Shown here: in pieces, positions 1 to 8,856 of the stretch
Layout of the letters: every line of letters begins with the position of its first letter
How positions within the stretch are numbered: position 1 is the first letter of the stretch
Assembly: GCA_016794345.1 (NCBI GenBank)
Contig: JAEUKE010000090.1
Span: 1-64,000 of the forward strand
Length of the DNA stretch: 64,000 bases
From: Myxococcales bacterium
GTDB taxonomy: Bacteria > Myxococcota_A > Polyangia > Polyangiales > Polyangiaceae
Direction of reading: 5' to 3'
Translations under genes and position numbers: made by a program
The notes under the pieces: model-generated
What the model was told of the DNA's origin: nothing
Databases searched by the model: none
The model's input: only the letters and a program-made list of their open reading frames with translations

Positions 1-388
1 TCACGTCGGGGGGCAGCTCGCGCGCGATCTCGGCGAGCCGCGACCGGACGCACTCGGAGACCTCGAGGCGATCCGCGTTGCGTTCGACATGAAAGCCGAG
101 CAGCGCAAGGCCCGTTTGGCTCGTGCTCCAGCTCGATCGGATGCCGCCGCAGCTTCGAGCTGCCTCCTCACACGGCGCGGCCACCTCGCGTGCGATGACC
201 TCCGGCGCAGCCGCTGGATAGCCGAGGCTCACGACGATCAGGTCCAGCGCGGCTTCACCCCCTACGGCAGAGCTCGATGCAGCGGCGCTCGACGGGGGCG
301 TGCCCGACGACACGGCCGGGGAACAGCTCGATCCGCCGGAGCAAGCGGCGACGCCGAGCACGAAGGCCGCGAGGGCGCGAGACGACAC
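1..388 (-). CDS. Putative lipoprotein, C-terminus cut by window edge
   Basis: Reading the minus strand from a GTG at 388 gives an open frame that runs off the left edge (129 complete codons). The first residues form a short hydrophobic signal (ALAAFVLGVAACSGG) with a good lipobox at Cys16, followed by the Ser/Ala/Pro-rich spacer usual for lipoproteins of this genome. After about residue 45 the sequence becomes ordered, with three Cys, and resembles a TonB or energy-transducer C-terminal type domain only very loosely; I do not recognise the family. It is divergent from the broken gene that begins at 456. The start is chosen because it places the signal peptide at the N-terminus; no clear Shine-Dalgarno sequence is visible. 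Confidence 0.6.
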   Translation of the reverse strand, partial: MSSRALAAFVLGVAACSGGSSCSPAVSSGTPPSSAAASSSAVGGEAALDLIVVSLGYPAAAPEVIAREVAAPCEEAARSCGGIRSSWSTSQTGLALLGFHVERNADRLEVSECVRSRLAEIARELPPDV

Positions 389-455
389 GAAGGGAAGATA
401 CACCCCGTGTGCGCTCGATCGCTCCCAACGCGCCGTCCGAGCTACGCTCCGGGGC

Positions 456-1642
456 GTGACACGGCTTCGGTCGACCCCACGAATCATCCGAGGAGGGCGC
501 TGCTCCTTGTTGCTCGCCGCGACGGCTTGCGGCGGTACGCCCGCCCGGGTCGAGGCGCGCGCCGTCGGGTCCGCCACCACTTCGCCGTCGAGCGCGCGCC
601 GCCGCGACCTCCGGCACCGTCCCGAAAGTACCAGCGCGGTGATCGCGTCACGCCGGTGGTGGAGGAGCCAGGCTCGTACCAGGAGGTCGCGCTCAGCCCG
701 AACGGTCTGCTCGTCGCGATGATGCGCCACGACCAGAAGGCCGTGCGGCTCGTCGATACCGACCGCAAGCGGGTCGTAGGGCGGGCGCCCGGGCTCCAGA
801 GCGGCTCGGGCGATCGCCTCACCTGAGGCGCCGACGACGCGCTCTTCCTCGAGGGTCGCGACGCGGTGGCGCAAGTGGACGGCAGGACCGGTCGCGTCGT
901 CGGGCGGGTCTCGGGCGCTCGGCCCGGCGTCGTCCGGACCGACGGGGGTTGGGGGGTGCTGATCGAGAGCGCGAAGGCCGGCTCGACCTCGCGCCGATCG
1001 CGTCGGTCACCGGTCACCCGGACGGCAAGACGGCGGTGGTCGCGTCCCACGCCCGCTACATCGGCAACGCCTGGATCGGGGATCCGAACGCCAAGGTGTC
1101 CATCGTGGACATCGCAAGCGGTCAGGTGAAAAAGAGCCTGCGGGGAGACGAGTGCACCGTCACGCCAGACGGCAAACGACTGATCGTCGATTCCCACGAC
1201 GACGTCGTGCTCTACGACGCGGACTCCTACCGCGAGCTGCGCCGCTGGCCAGGCCAGGGGAATCAGGTGAAGCTCGACCCGACAAACCGATTCGCGCTCG
1301 TGTTCAAGCGCACCAAGAGCGGGCTCGGTCCGCTCGAGACGACGCAGTCGTTCGTGGAGGACCTGGCCACTCGCAAGAAGGTCGTCGATCTCGACCGCGC
1401 CGAGGGCTCGTTTGCGTTCGACCCGGCAGGCAACACGCTGGCCTTCACGCCCGGCAATGGCTACCCGAGCTACGGCAAGTCGATTGTCGTACGCGTCTAC
1501 GCTCTCGTGCGAGGCGGCCCGCCGAAGATCATCCAGACCGAGGAGGCGATCGAGCGCGTTCAATACCTCGCTGACGGCGTTCTCGCGATCTTCCTCAAAG
1601 GGCGGGCCCCCCGCCGCCCAGCCGGCGCCATCTGGTCGGTAA
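456..1642 (+). pseudogene. Broken WD40/beta-propeller-type lipoprotein gene
   Basis: A signal peptide with lipobox (LLLAATACGG) starts at GTG 456 in frame 3. Coding sense then passes to frame 2 near 590-620, meets a TGA at 824-826, continues in frame 2 (LFLEGRDAVAQVDG), passes to frame 1 near 975-990 (LDLAPIASVTGHPDGK), and probably returns to frame 2 near 1600 to end at TAA 1640-1642. Joined together, the pieces read as a repeat protein with phrases such as VALSPNGLLVAMM, TVTPDGKRLIVDS and GSFAFDPAGNTLAF, typical of YVTN/WD40-like propeller blades. One nonsense codon and three frame changes in 1.2 kb mean the gene is inactive, unless the indels are sequencing errors. Intact relatives would be secreted, lipid-anchored propellers of unknown partner. 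Exact breakpoints are approximate. Confidence 0.6.
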
Positions 1643-1670
1643 GGTGTTGGCGGTGCCGGCGAGGTCGCCC

Positions 1671-3056
1671 TCAAAGGCCCTCCTGCAGGAGGACATGGAA
1701 CTGATGCGTGTTCAGGCGCACGTTGTAGGGCAGGCCACGTTTGCGATACCAGGCGGCGTCCTGCTTCAAGAACGCACCTTGCCCGTCGGCTGGCACATCG
1801 GTGGACGGCATGCTGAGGATGCGCAGGCGCGACCGATCGACGGCGGCTTTGTCGAGCTGCTTCATGAATGCGGGCAGGTACCGGACGGCATTTTCGCCTT
1901 CGGCTTTGCGTACCGGGTCGAGCTTGCCGGTCACCCATAGCCACAACGTGCCGCCCGGCGTCGGGTCGCTCGTGCCGATCAGAGCCTCGAGCACCTCGAT
2001 GGCACGATCGCGCTCGGCCGGCTGCGACAAGTCATAACGCTCAACCGCGAGATCGCCGTCGAGGAGGCGGCGGCGATAGACGGCATCGCGCGCGACCTTC
2101 ACGAGTGCGGGATCGATATCGCGGCCGTAGACCGTCATGCCCTTGCCTTCGTCGCGCAGCTCGTGGGCATTGGGGTTCTCGACGAAGAGCGGGATGACCC
2201 GGTGATACCGCAGCGCCCCCCCGAAGTACTTCCGGTCGGAGCGAGCGATGCGCTCGGCGCCGGCCGCGGCGACCGCAGCCGTCCCACGCGGCGCGGCGGC
2301 GATCATCGCTTGTGCGTCGGCCGCGAGCGAGCGTATCGACGCGCGCGCGGCCGACGCGTAGCGCGCCGACTGCTCGTCGCCCTGCGTCGAGCGCACCGCC
2401 TCGCGGTAGAGGGTGTCGCTCGGCGGAAAGCTCCCGAACATGGCGGCGGGGCTCGCGACCGCGGCCCAGGCCGCATCATCCGCGAGCGGCGGCGCGACGA
2501 GCGGCGCCGGCGTGCGCCCCGCCGCCACTTCGGCGACGGCCACCGTCACCCACGAGGGCGGCATCATGAGCGCGTAGGGCTTGCGATGATACGGGTGGTC
2601 TTGCTGGCTCCACAGCGAGTCCCGAAGCAGAAACACGCCTCGCGAGCCGACGACGAGCTCGCGCCAGCGGCGCGCCACTTCCTCGCCGCTCTCCGCACCC
2701 TTCATCAAGAGGGGATTGAACCCCTCGTAGCGCAGGTTTTCGAACTGCTCGCGCATGGGGAAGTGAATCTTGAGGATGACGTGGTCGTAGCGCTCTGGCG
2801 CGACGTGGTACACGCGGTCCGCGGGCGCCGCGGGCTCGGGCGGTGGCCACGGCCCTTCGTCTTCCGGCGCCTCGACCTCGGCTTCGAGCTCGGCGACCGG
2901 AGAAGCGCTCGGTGTGGTCGAAACGATCGGGCTCGTCACGCTCGCCGAGGAGCTCCCCCGGGTCGAGGCCGGCGCCGACGAGAGCCCAGGCGTGGCGCTC
3001 GGACACGCGCACAGACACAGCGAGACGAGAGACACGAGACCAGGACGGCGGGCCAC
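1671..3056 (-). CDS. Large lipoprotein of unknown function
   Basis: 461 residues from GTG 3056. The N-terminus is a signal peptide with lipobox (SLCLCACPS; Cys18), then an 80-residue Ser/Pro/Glu-rich linker, then a compact domain to the end. It contains PYALMMPPSW near the middle, GMTVYGRDIDPALVKVARDAVYRR (split by a turn) and an aromatic C-terminal stretch. I do not recognise a family; the absence of metal or catalytic motifs argues against a simple hydrolase assignment. It lies tail-to-tail with the broken propeller gene, and its 3' end lies 29 bases from the presumed end of that gene. Exported to the outer or inner membrane surface by inference from the lipobox. No operon partner is evident; 147 bases separate it from the divergent YihY gene. 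Confidence 0.7.
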   Translation of the reverse strand: MARRPGLVSLVSLCLCACPSATPGLSSAPASTRGSSSASVTSPIVSTTPSASPVAELEAEVEAPEDEGPWPPPEPAAPADRVYHVAPERYDHVILKIHFPMREQFENLRYEGFNPLLMKGAESGEEVARRWRELVVGSRGVFLLRDSLWSQQDHPYHRKPYALMMPPSWVTVAVAEVAAGRTPAPLVAPPLADDAAWAAVASPAAMFGSFPPSDTLYREAVRSTQGDEQSARYASAARASIRSLAADAQAMIAAAPRGTAAVAAAGAERIARSDRKYFGGALRYHRVIPLFVENPNAHELRDEGKGMTVYGRDIDPALVKVARDAVYRRRLLDGDLAVERYDLSQPAERDRAIEVLEALIGTSDPTPGGTLWLWVTGKLDPVRKAEGENAVRYLPAFMKQLDKAAVDRSRLRILSMPSTDVPADGQGAFLKQDAAWYRKRGLPYNVRLNTHQFHVLLQEGL

Positions 3057-3203
3057 TGCGACATGAGACGCTCAACGGATCACGATATCCAGAGGGCCGC
3101 GTCGACACGCACACCCTGAGCGCGCGCGCTCACACAGGACCGCCCCGCCAGGGCTGCGAAGTCCTCCTGCACCCACGGCAAGGATATTGCCTCGACGGCG
3201 GCC

Positions 3204-4229
3204 GTGCGCCCCAGGAGCCTGCTCACCTCGGAGCTCGCCCTCCTCGGTCGGGCGGGCCGTCGTTGGATCGACACCGAGAGCTACCGGCTCGCGGCCTCGC
3301 TCTCCTACTACGCTTTGCTGTCGCTGGTTCCGCTCGCGCTCCTGGCGCTGGGGCTGGTCGAGAGCATCGTCGGCTCGAGCGAGGATCTGCGGCTGCGGCT
3401 CTTGCGATGGGCGAGCGCCTCGGGTGTCGAGACGGTCGACACCGCGGTTCGCTCCGCGCTGTCCAATCTCCGCGGCTCGTCGTGGAAGGTGGCGATCGGC
3501 GCGATCGGGGCGCTGCTGGGAGCGAGCGGCGTGTTCGCCGAGCTCGACACCGCCCTCAACCGGGTCTTCGGCTACGAGACGAGCGCTCCTTCGCTGAGAC
3601 ACGTCGTCCGCCAGCTTCTGCGGGACCGCTTGAGCGCGTTCGCCTTCGTCGGCCTCACGTCGTTGCTCGTCCTCGCGATCGCGATCCTCGGAACCGCGTT
3701 CGACGTTGCAGCATGGCAACACCTGCCCATCCTCGCGGCGCGGCTCATCACGGGCGTCGCCGCGTTCCTGATGCTCGGCGGCACGCTCGCGGCGAGCCTC
3801 CACCTCATCCCGGCCCGGCGGGTACCGTGGCGAGCGGCCATTCGTGGCGCCGCTTACGGGACGACGATGCTCTTCCTGCTGCGACCACTCTTCGGGTGGG
3901 TGATCCTCACCCTGACGGACTACGACGCTTATGGCGCGCTCGGGGCGGTCCTCTCGACACTCCTCTGGATGCTGCTGGTCGCGATGGTCTCTCTTTTCGC
4001 CGCCTCGATCGCGGCTGTGGCGATCGAGCAACAACACGCGCCGGGTGAGCGCGCAGATGAGCACAGCTGCGCTCCTCCGCTCGGCTTCGGGCGCGAGCCG
4101 CGCACGAAATCGAGCGCGGGAAGCAGGCACACCCCATGCACACGACCCAGCCATGCGGTGCTTAACGACACTCCCGCTGATCTTTCTCCTCGCGACCGGC
4201 TGCGCGGCCACGGCCCGCAACCTCGGTGA
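3204..4229 (+). CDS. YihY/virulence factor BrkB family membrane protein
   Basis: 341 residues from GTG 3204. The family signature is present near the N-terminus: YRLAASLSYYALLSLVPLALLALGLVE, read in two halves around the SYYALLSL core. About six hydrophobic segments follow, including ALGAVLSTLLWMLLVAM near residue 245-265. YihY/BrkB proteins are polytopic inner-membrane proteins of unsettled function; they are often annotated, wrongly, as ribonuclease BN. The last 60 or so residues after the final membrane segment are Arg/Ser/His-rich with no conservation expected, and this tail overlaps the next gene by 77 bases, so the functional end may be earlier in evolution. It heads a same-strand group with a lipoprotein, a YtxH-like and a DUF1328 protein. 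Confidence 0.85.
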   Translation: MRPRSLLTSELALLGRAGRRWIDTESYRLAASLSYYALLSLVPLALLALGLVESIVGSSEDLRLRLLRWASASGVETVDTAVRSALSNLRGSSWKVAIGAIGALLGASGVFAELDTALNRVFGYETSAPSLRHVVRQLLRDRLSAFAFVGLTSLLVLAIAILGTAFDVAAWQHLPILAARLITGVAAFLMLGGTLAASLHLIPARRVPWRAAIRGAAYGTTMLFLLRPLFGWVILTLTDYDAYGALGAVLSTLLWMLLVAMVSLFAASIAAVAIEQQHAPGERADEHSCAPPLGFGREPRTKSSAGSRHTPCTRPSHAVLNDTPADLSPRDRLRGHGPQPR

Positions 4230-5025
4230 AGAGACCACGGCGGGCGCCGTGAAGGGCGGCGTCGATAGCCTGACGACGCGCGAGAAGCAGGAGCAGATCG
4301 TCGGCAGCATCGACGAGGAGCTCGTCGAAGAGGCGACCGATCGCGTGGTGGGCGGCGTCGTCGACGGCACGTTGCGCTCGTTCGACGAGCCCGAGCGTCG
4401 GGAGGCCCTGCGCGAGGAGCTTCACGAGCTCGCGACGACGTTCGGCGGCCTCGGACGACGAGCCATGGGCGACGCGCTCGACGAATCCATCGCGCGACTC
4501 ACGAAGCCCGAGAACCGGAGCGCGCTGCGCGAGCTGGTGCACGACGTCACGGTCACCGCCGTGGGCGGCGCCACGGAGAGCGCTCGCACGGAGCTCGCGG
4601 ACGTCGACACCTCGTTGCTCGGGCCGCTCGCTCGCGATCTCACGAAGAACGCGATGCTCGGCATCCAGGACGCCATCGAAGAGGCGCAGGAGCGGAAGAG
4701 GTCGGGTGCGCAGCCGCCGGATCAGGGCAACGTCCTCGCAGCCGCCGGAGAGGCCGTGAAGGAGGGGCCCGACGTGCTCGTCATGACCGTGGCCGGCCTC
4801 GGCGGGTTCGGCCTCGCCCTGCTGCTCACCATTCTGTGGGCGTCACGAAAACAGCGTCAGATGCTGCGCGAGCTCCACCGGCGCGACGACGCGCTGCTCG
4901 GGCTCGTCGCCACGATGTCTGGGCGCGCGGAGCGACCTTCGTTCGGAGAGCTGGAGAGCGCCCTGAAGACCGTCCTCACGCGGAGGCGCCCCTTGCCGAC
5001 GCTTCGCCCCGACGAGGGGCACTGA
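4153..5025 (+). CDS. Lipoprotein with C-terminal membrane helix
   Basis: 290 residues from ATG 4153, chosen because it gives a clean signal with lipobox (FLLATGCAA; Cys17). The body (about 20-190) is charged, alpha-helical and Glu/Arg-rich, with repeated amphipathic segments such as SFDEPERREALREELHEL. A strong transmembrane helix (VLVMTVAGLGGFGLALLLTILWA) lies near residues 215-237 and is followed by a basic cytoplasmic-looking tail. A protein with both a lipid anchor and a C-terminal helix could span the periplasm; this is inference. The start lies inside the 3' end of the YihY gene, suggesting co-transcription. I know of no named family. Confidence 0.75.
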   Translation: MRCLTTLPLIFLLATGCAATARNLGEETTAGAVKGGVDSLTTREKQEQIVGSIDEELVEEATDRVVGGVVDGTLRSFDEPERREALREELHELATTFGGLGRRAMGDALDESIARLTKPENRSALRELVHDVTVTAVGGATESARTELADVDTSLLGPLARDLTKNAMLGIQDAIEEAQERKRSGAQPPDQGNVLAAAGEAVKEGPDVLVMTVAGLGGFGLALLLTILWASRKQRQMLRELHRRDDALLGLVATMSGRAERPSFGELESALKTVLTRRRPLPTLRPDEGH

Positions 5026-5079
5026 GATTCGAGATCACACCGACATCCACCGTTCTCACCAATGCGAAAGGAGCACCTC

Positions 5080-5490
5080 ATGACCATCGTTCAAGACACC
5101 GTTCACCAAGCAACGAAGCGCGCAGGCACGATCGTCGAGGGCGCCAGCACGATGGCGCGCGGCACGGCGACGGACGTGGCAGGAAAGCTGACGGATTGGG
5201 TCGAGCTGGCACGACGGCTCGGCTTCGCGTCGATGCTGAGCGCGCTCGGCCTGCAGAAGAAGCGCAGCCCGCTCTCGACGATCACCACCTTCGGCGCCGG
5301 TGTCGTCGTCGGCGCAGGGGCCGCGCTGCTCCTCGCGCCGGTGTCGGGGGAGACGTTGCGACGGGCGGTCCTTGGCTACTTCAAATCGGTGAAGGAGAAG
5401 GAGCCGACGGAGGCCGACCTCCAGCGGCTGGACACGGACTTCGATCCGCCTGCGGCCAAGGCGCGGCGAACGGATGCACGCGCGTCCTGA
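5080..5490 (+). CDS. YtxH-like domain protein
   Basis: 136 residues from ATG 5080. A sequence AAAGGAG ends six bases before this ATG, which decides against the ATG at 5062. The centre holds one hydrophobic segment running straight into the YtxH signature (GAGAALLLAPVSGETLRR, about residues 79-96), followed by a charged tail. YtxH-type proteins are small, single-pass membrane proteins associated with general stress in Bacillus; their biochemical role is unknown. The N-terminal 60 residues are amphipathic and helical. It sits between the anchored lipoprotein and the DUF1328 gene with short spacers, all on the plus strand. Confidence 0.8.
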   Translation: MTIVQDTVHQATKRAGTIVEGASTMARGTATDVAGKLTDWVELARRLGFASMLSALGLQKKRSPLSTITTFGAGVVVGAGAALLLAPVSGETLRRAVLGYFKSVKEKEPTEADLQRLDTDFDPPAAKARRTDARAS

Positions 5491-5535
5491 GGCCCGCCTC
5501 CGCTCGTAACCACCTTCCAACTCGAGGAGTCAGAC

Positions 5536-5700
5536 ATGTTGTACTGGACGGCCGTGTTCTTCATCGTGGCGTTGGTGGCAGCCGTGCTCGGCTTCGGCGG
5601 CATCGCCGGCGCATCCGCGGGCATCGCCAAGATCCTGTTCGTGGCGTTCCTGGTCATCGCGATCGCGAGCTTGATCTTCGGGCGGCGTGTTCCCACTTGA
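5536..5700 (+). CDS. DUF1328 / YtjA-type small membrane protein
   Basis: 54 residues, starting at ATG 5536 behind a GAGGAG sequence. The protein is almost entirely hydrophobic, two membrane helices separated by [15 protein letters not shown], which is the hallmark of the DUF1328 (YtjA) family; the start [16 protein letters not shown] and the ending SLIFGRR also match the family. Length is normal for the family (50-60 residues). These proteins are common in proteobacteria and are often found near stress-related small genes, but their function is not known. It closes the YihY-lipoprotein-YtxH group; the spacer to the YtxH gene is 45 bases. Confidence 0.9.
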   Translation: MLYWTAVFFIVALVAAVLGFGGIAGASAGIAKILFVAFLVIAIASLIFGRRVPT

Positions 5701-5777
5701 GCGTGCCGGGGGGGGGAAGCGGGGATTGATGCGCGAAGCGCGTACCCTCGGCTCGACTGCGCTACGCTTTCGCGAGC

Positions 5778-6320
5778 ATGACGGTCGAGCCGGCGCTCCG
5801 TGTAGCCGAGCTGGGGGACGCTGCGGCGATCTCCGAGCTGATGCGCGACTCGGCGCGGGCGCTCTTCGCGAAGTTCTACGACGAGCGCCAGGCAGAGAGC
5901 GGGACGCGCTTCATCGCGTCGCTCGACGAGGCGCTGCTCCGCGACCGCACGTATTTCTTGCTCGAAGCGGCTGGCGAGCTCGTGGCATGTGGCGGGTGGA
6001 GCCGGCGCGACAAGCTCTTCACGGGCCCCGGCGACGCCCTGGGCGACACCCGGCTCCTGGATCCCGAGACCGAGCCGGCTCGCATCAGGGCGATGTTCGT
6101 GCGCCCCGATTGGACGCGACGTGGCCTGGGCCGCCGCATCCTCGACGCGTGCGCGGCCGCGGCGCGCGCCGAAGGCTTCCAGCGTCTCGCTCTCATGGCC
6201 ACGTTGCCCGGGGAGCCCCTCTACCTGGCGTACGGCTTCACCGAAACCGACAGGACTGACATCCGTCTGCCCGACGGCGTCACGCTCCGCGGTGTCCGAA
6301 TGGAGCTGGGGCTGACCTGA
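5778..6320 (+). CDS. GNAT family N-acetyltransferase
   Basis: 180 residues from ATG 5778. The GNAT fold is visible: N-terminal LRVAELGDAAAISELM, strand 4 with MFVRPDWTRRGLGRRIL (acetyl-CoA pyrophosphate loop, R-R-G-L-G-R-R near residues 114-120), then AEGFQRLALMATLPGEPLY and YGFTETDR, typical of the C-terminal half. GNAT enzymes move an acetyl group from acetyl-CoA to an amine; the substrate cannot be told here. The gene is separated from the DUF1328 gene by 77 bases that contain a run of eight or nine G, and is convergent with the next gene (15-base gap). Confidence 0.88.
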   Translation: MTVEPALRVAELGDAAAISELMRDSARALFAKFYDERQAESGTRFIASLDEALLRDRTYFLLEAAGELVACGGWSRRDKLFTGPGDALGDTRLLDPETEPARIRAMFVRPDWTRRGLGRRILDACAAAARAEGFQRLALMATLPGEPLYLAYGFTETDRTDIRLPDGVTLRGVRMELGLT

Positions 6321-6335
6321 CTCTGATCGGGGCCG

Positions 6336-6941
6336 TCAGAAGGTGACGCGGAGCGATCCGGGGCCCAACGACGCCGTGACGGGCGCGCCATCCTCGATCT
6401 TCATCAGAATGAGCCCCGTGCCCGCCAGCACCGCGCCCGGTATGGCCGTGCTCAGCGAGACGATCATGAGGTTGTCGCGTGTGTCGCCCTCGGGCGAGAG
6501 CTCCCACAGGCCGCCTGCCGCGAGCCCGGTGAGGCAACCCAGGCCGCCGAGCAGGGTCAACGCGAGGCCGGACTCTCGCAAGCTGCTCCGCCCCACGATC
6601 TCCGGCTCGTAGCTGCCCGGAGGCATGCGGGTCGACGGCGTCATGAGCCCGCGCGGAGGTGGCGCGGGCTTCGGACGCGCCAGCGCCGAGACACATCGTC
6701 CGGCGCCAGGGTCGAGGTGACAGCGCAGCCCGCTCTCACGGCACGTGGTCGATGCAGCGCAAGACTCCGCGCTCCGTGCGACGCATTTCGAGCCTTCGGT
6801 GGAGCACGCGCCATGACGACGGCACTCGTAGGTCTCCGCGCATGGGTCACCAGGGGTCGGCTCCGCGCGGGCGTCACGCGGAGCAGCCGGGAAGAGGACG
6901 GCGGCGACCACCACAACGGGCGAGAGCCGAACGACGCGCAC
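6336..6941 (-). CDS. Exported Cys-rich protein with two C-terminal membrane helices
   Basis: 201 residues from GTG 6941. A signal peptide (VVVVAAVLFPAAPRDARA) is followed by an eight-cysteine stretch over about residues 33-84 (spacings like CxxxYxCRRHGxC) resembling the small Cys-rich modules common in myxobacterial surface proteins. Two hydrophobic helices follow (LALTLLGGLGCLTGLAAGG and IVSLSTAIPGAVLAGTGLIL). The order signal, Cys module, Pro-rich linker, two helices suggests a periplasm-facing domain on an inner-membrane hairpin. Convergent with the GNAT gene and divergent from the lipoprotein at 7097. No named family recognised. Confidence 0.7.
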   Translation of the reverse strand: MRVVRLSPVVVVAAVLFPAAPRDARAEPTPGDPCAETYECRRHGACSTEGSKCVARSAESCAASTTCRESGLRCHLDPGAGRCVSALARPKPAPPPRGLMTPSTRMPPGSYEPEIVGRSSLRESGLALTLLGGLGCLTGLAAGGLWELSPEGDTRDNLMIVSLSTAIPGAVLAGTGLILMKIEDGAPVTASLGPGSLRVTF

Positions 6942-7096
6942 CTGACGAGGCTAGCGCGCCGAGCCCGGAGGAGCGCCGCGAGCGAGAGGTCGGAACCGTG
7001 CTGTCGGTCCCTCGGCTCCGCGGGTCGTTGGCCGTCGATCTTTTCTCGCGACCTGGGCGCCGTCGCCTCGTCTTCCGGGCAACAAGGCCAATTCCC

Positions 7097-7582
7097 ATGC
7101 GACACCTGATCCCTACCCTCGCCCTCTCTGCTCTCTTCATCGCCGCCGGTTGCTCCGAGTCGGGCTCGAGCCCTTCGAGCTCGAGCGCTCAGACGACGAC
7201 CCAGCCCGCGAGCGCCTCGAAGGGCGGCGACCGGGTCGCGCAGTGCAAGAGCCTCCAGAAGATCATGGAGGACGGGGACACCAAGCTGGAGAAGCTCCCC
7301 GAGTCGGACGATCCGAGCAAGGACCTCATGGCCCAGGCCAAGCTCCTCAACGAGATCGCAGACGCAGTCGAGAAGTCCGGCGTCTCGGACTCGGAGCTGA
7401 AGGGGCTCGCCACGCGCTACGCGAAGGTGATGCGTGACCAGGCGAAGCAACAGACGGCGGCCGCGAACGCAGCCAAGAGCGGTGACGAGAAGGCGCTCGA
7501 CAAGGTCGAGAAGGAAGGCGAAGCCTCTTCGAAGGAAGAGATCGAGATCACGGCGAAGGTGGCGCTGATCTGCGAGTCCTGA
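7097..7582 (+). CDS. Small helical lipoprotein
   Basis: 161 residues from ATG 7097, placing a textbook lipoprotein signal at the start (LIPTLALSALFIAAGCSES; Cys19). A Ser/Thr-rich spacer to about residue 45 is followed by a fully helical, charged domain with many Lys, Glu and Ala (AQAKLLNEIADAVEKS; DQAKQQTAAANAAKSG) and a short end containing a single Cys. It has the look of a small coiled-coil lipoprotein; similar proteins are frequent in Polyangiales but have no assigned function. It is the first of two plus-strand lipoprotein genes. Confidence 0.75.
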   Translation: MRHLIPTLALSALFIAAGCSESGSSPSSSSAQTTTQPASASKGGDRVAQCKSLQKIMEDGDTKLEKLPESDDPSKDLMAQAKLLNEIADAVEKSGVSDSELKGLATRYAKVMRDQAKQQTAAANAAKSGDEKALDKVEKEGEASSKEEIEITAKVALICES

Positions 7583-7686
7583 GCGCACCGGGGGCGACTT
7601 GGAAGGGGTGTGTTGACTCGCGCGTTTGCTCGGTCGAGCTTCGCCCGACCATGCGCGACGCCGCCAACAGAAAGAACCTCGACACG

Positions 7687-8856
7687 ATGCCCTCCTCTTC
7701 TCGTATCCCGACCCTCACTGTATTGGCGCTCGCGGCCGCTCCCCTCCTGGGAGCCTGTGGCGAGCGCGGCACCCGCGGCGTAGCAGAGCCGGCGACGTCA
7801 GCGGCCGTCGGCGACACCCAGGCCGAGCAGCCCGTCTCGGTCGATCCGCGGGACGCGGATATCCCGGACGTCTGCACCGGGGGCCCGGCCAGGCTCCAGG
7901 TCAAGGGCGGCGGCGGCAGCTACGACAGCAAGCTCGGCGAAGGAATGAAGGGCTCGTTCGAGGTCTCGAGCCTCGGCAAGGCCGACCTCGACGCAGACGG
8001 CGTGGAGGAGATCCTGGCGCTCGTGCTCTGTCAGCCCGGCGGGAGCGGCACCCACGACGCCGTCTGGGCCTTCCATTCGGTCGGCGGTCGGCTCGAGCAG
8101 GCGGGCCGGATCGACGGCGGAGATCGGGCGAACGGGGGCCTGGCCCGCGCCGAGCTGCAAGGAAACAAGATCGCAATCGAGCGAAACGCCGGCGGCGAGG
8201 CCGCTTGCTGCGCCGACAAGACCGTCAACGAGGTCTGGGGCTACACGAAGGCGGGCTTCGTCAAGGAGAAGAGCGAGCCCGGCGCGTCGAGCGCCCCGAG
8301 CCCCGCCCAGACCCTCGCGGCGGACCTCTTGAAGGGTCGCCAGCAGCTCGGCTGGTCGGCGGCGAAGAACCAGATCGCCTACGCGGTGACCATCGAAGAA
8401 GAGGGCACCGGGACGGTCGCGTGGAACGTGGGCTTCTTGGATCTGAAGACAGACAAGGAGGTCGAGCTCGTCGAGGTCTGCCAGGCCGCGGGCTCGCCGC
8501 GCTGCTCGGAGGCCGCGCTCGCGGCGCAGGCACCCGACCTCGTCAAGCGGCTCGATGGCTTCGTCGCGGTGGCCGGCACCGAGGCGCGTCCCGGCGAGGC
8601 CACGAAGATCGCGGGGACGGACCTCACCCTCACGCAGGAGAAGGCCAACGTCTCGATCGCAAAGGGCGCCGGGAAGAAGGCTCGCCTCGGCAAGCTGAAG
8701 GAGGAGGCGAATCACAAGCCCGAGATCACGCGCGTCTGGTACCTGCCGGAGGCGAAGGCGGTCGTCGTCCGCGTCCTGATGAACCCCGGGAAGAAGTTCG
8801 GGGAGCTCAACGTCTTCGAGCAGACCCGAGCCTTTGCGCTCCCCGCTGGGCTCTGA
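7687..8856 (+). CDS. Lipoprotein of unknown function
   Basis: 389 residues from ATG 7687; an in-frame ATG at 7651 would add twelve charged residues in front of the signal peptide, so the later start is preferred. Signal and lipobox: LALAAAPLLGACGER (Cys24). Early in the mature part lies KADLDADGVEEILALVLC, which resembles an FG-GAP/integrin-type or EF-hand-like loop (DxDxDG) within a propeller blade, followed by PGGSGTHDAVWAF. The remainder alternates beta strands and Lys-rich helices, with a C-terminal half beginning near residue 205 that looks like a second domain. No catalytic motif seen. Probably exposed at the outer membrane. Confidence 0.7.
   Translation: MPSSSRIPTLTVLALAAAPLLGACGERGTRGVAEPATSAAVGDTQAEQPVSVDPRDADIPDVCTGGPARLQVKGGGGSYDSKLGEGMKGSFEVSSLGKADLDADGVEEILALVLCQPGGSGTHDAVWAFHSVGGRLEQAGRIDGGDRANGGLARAELQGNKIAIERNAGGEAACCADKTVNEVWGYTKAGFVKEKSEPGASSAPSPAQTLAADLLKGRQQLGWSAAKNQIAYAVTIEEEGTGTVAWNVGFLDLKTDKEVELVEVCQAAGSPRCSEAALAAQAPDLVKRLDGFVAVAGTEARPGEATKIAGTDLTLTQEKANVSIAKGAGKKARLGKLKEEANHKPEITRVWYLPEAKAVVVRVLMNPGKKFGELNVFEQTRAFALPAGL

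Noticed and set aside
484..1944. 486-codon minus-strand frame
   Set aside because: Lies opposite the broken propeller gene and the end of the lipoprotein gene; the plus-strand propeller motifs are convincing.
3072..4370. 432-codon minus-strand frame
   Set aside because: Antisense to YihY, whose membrane segments and family motif are clear.
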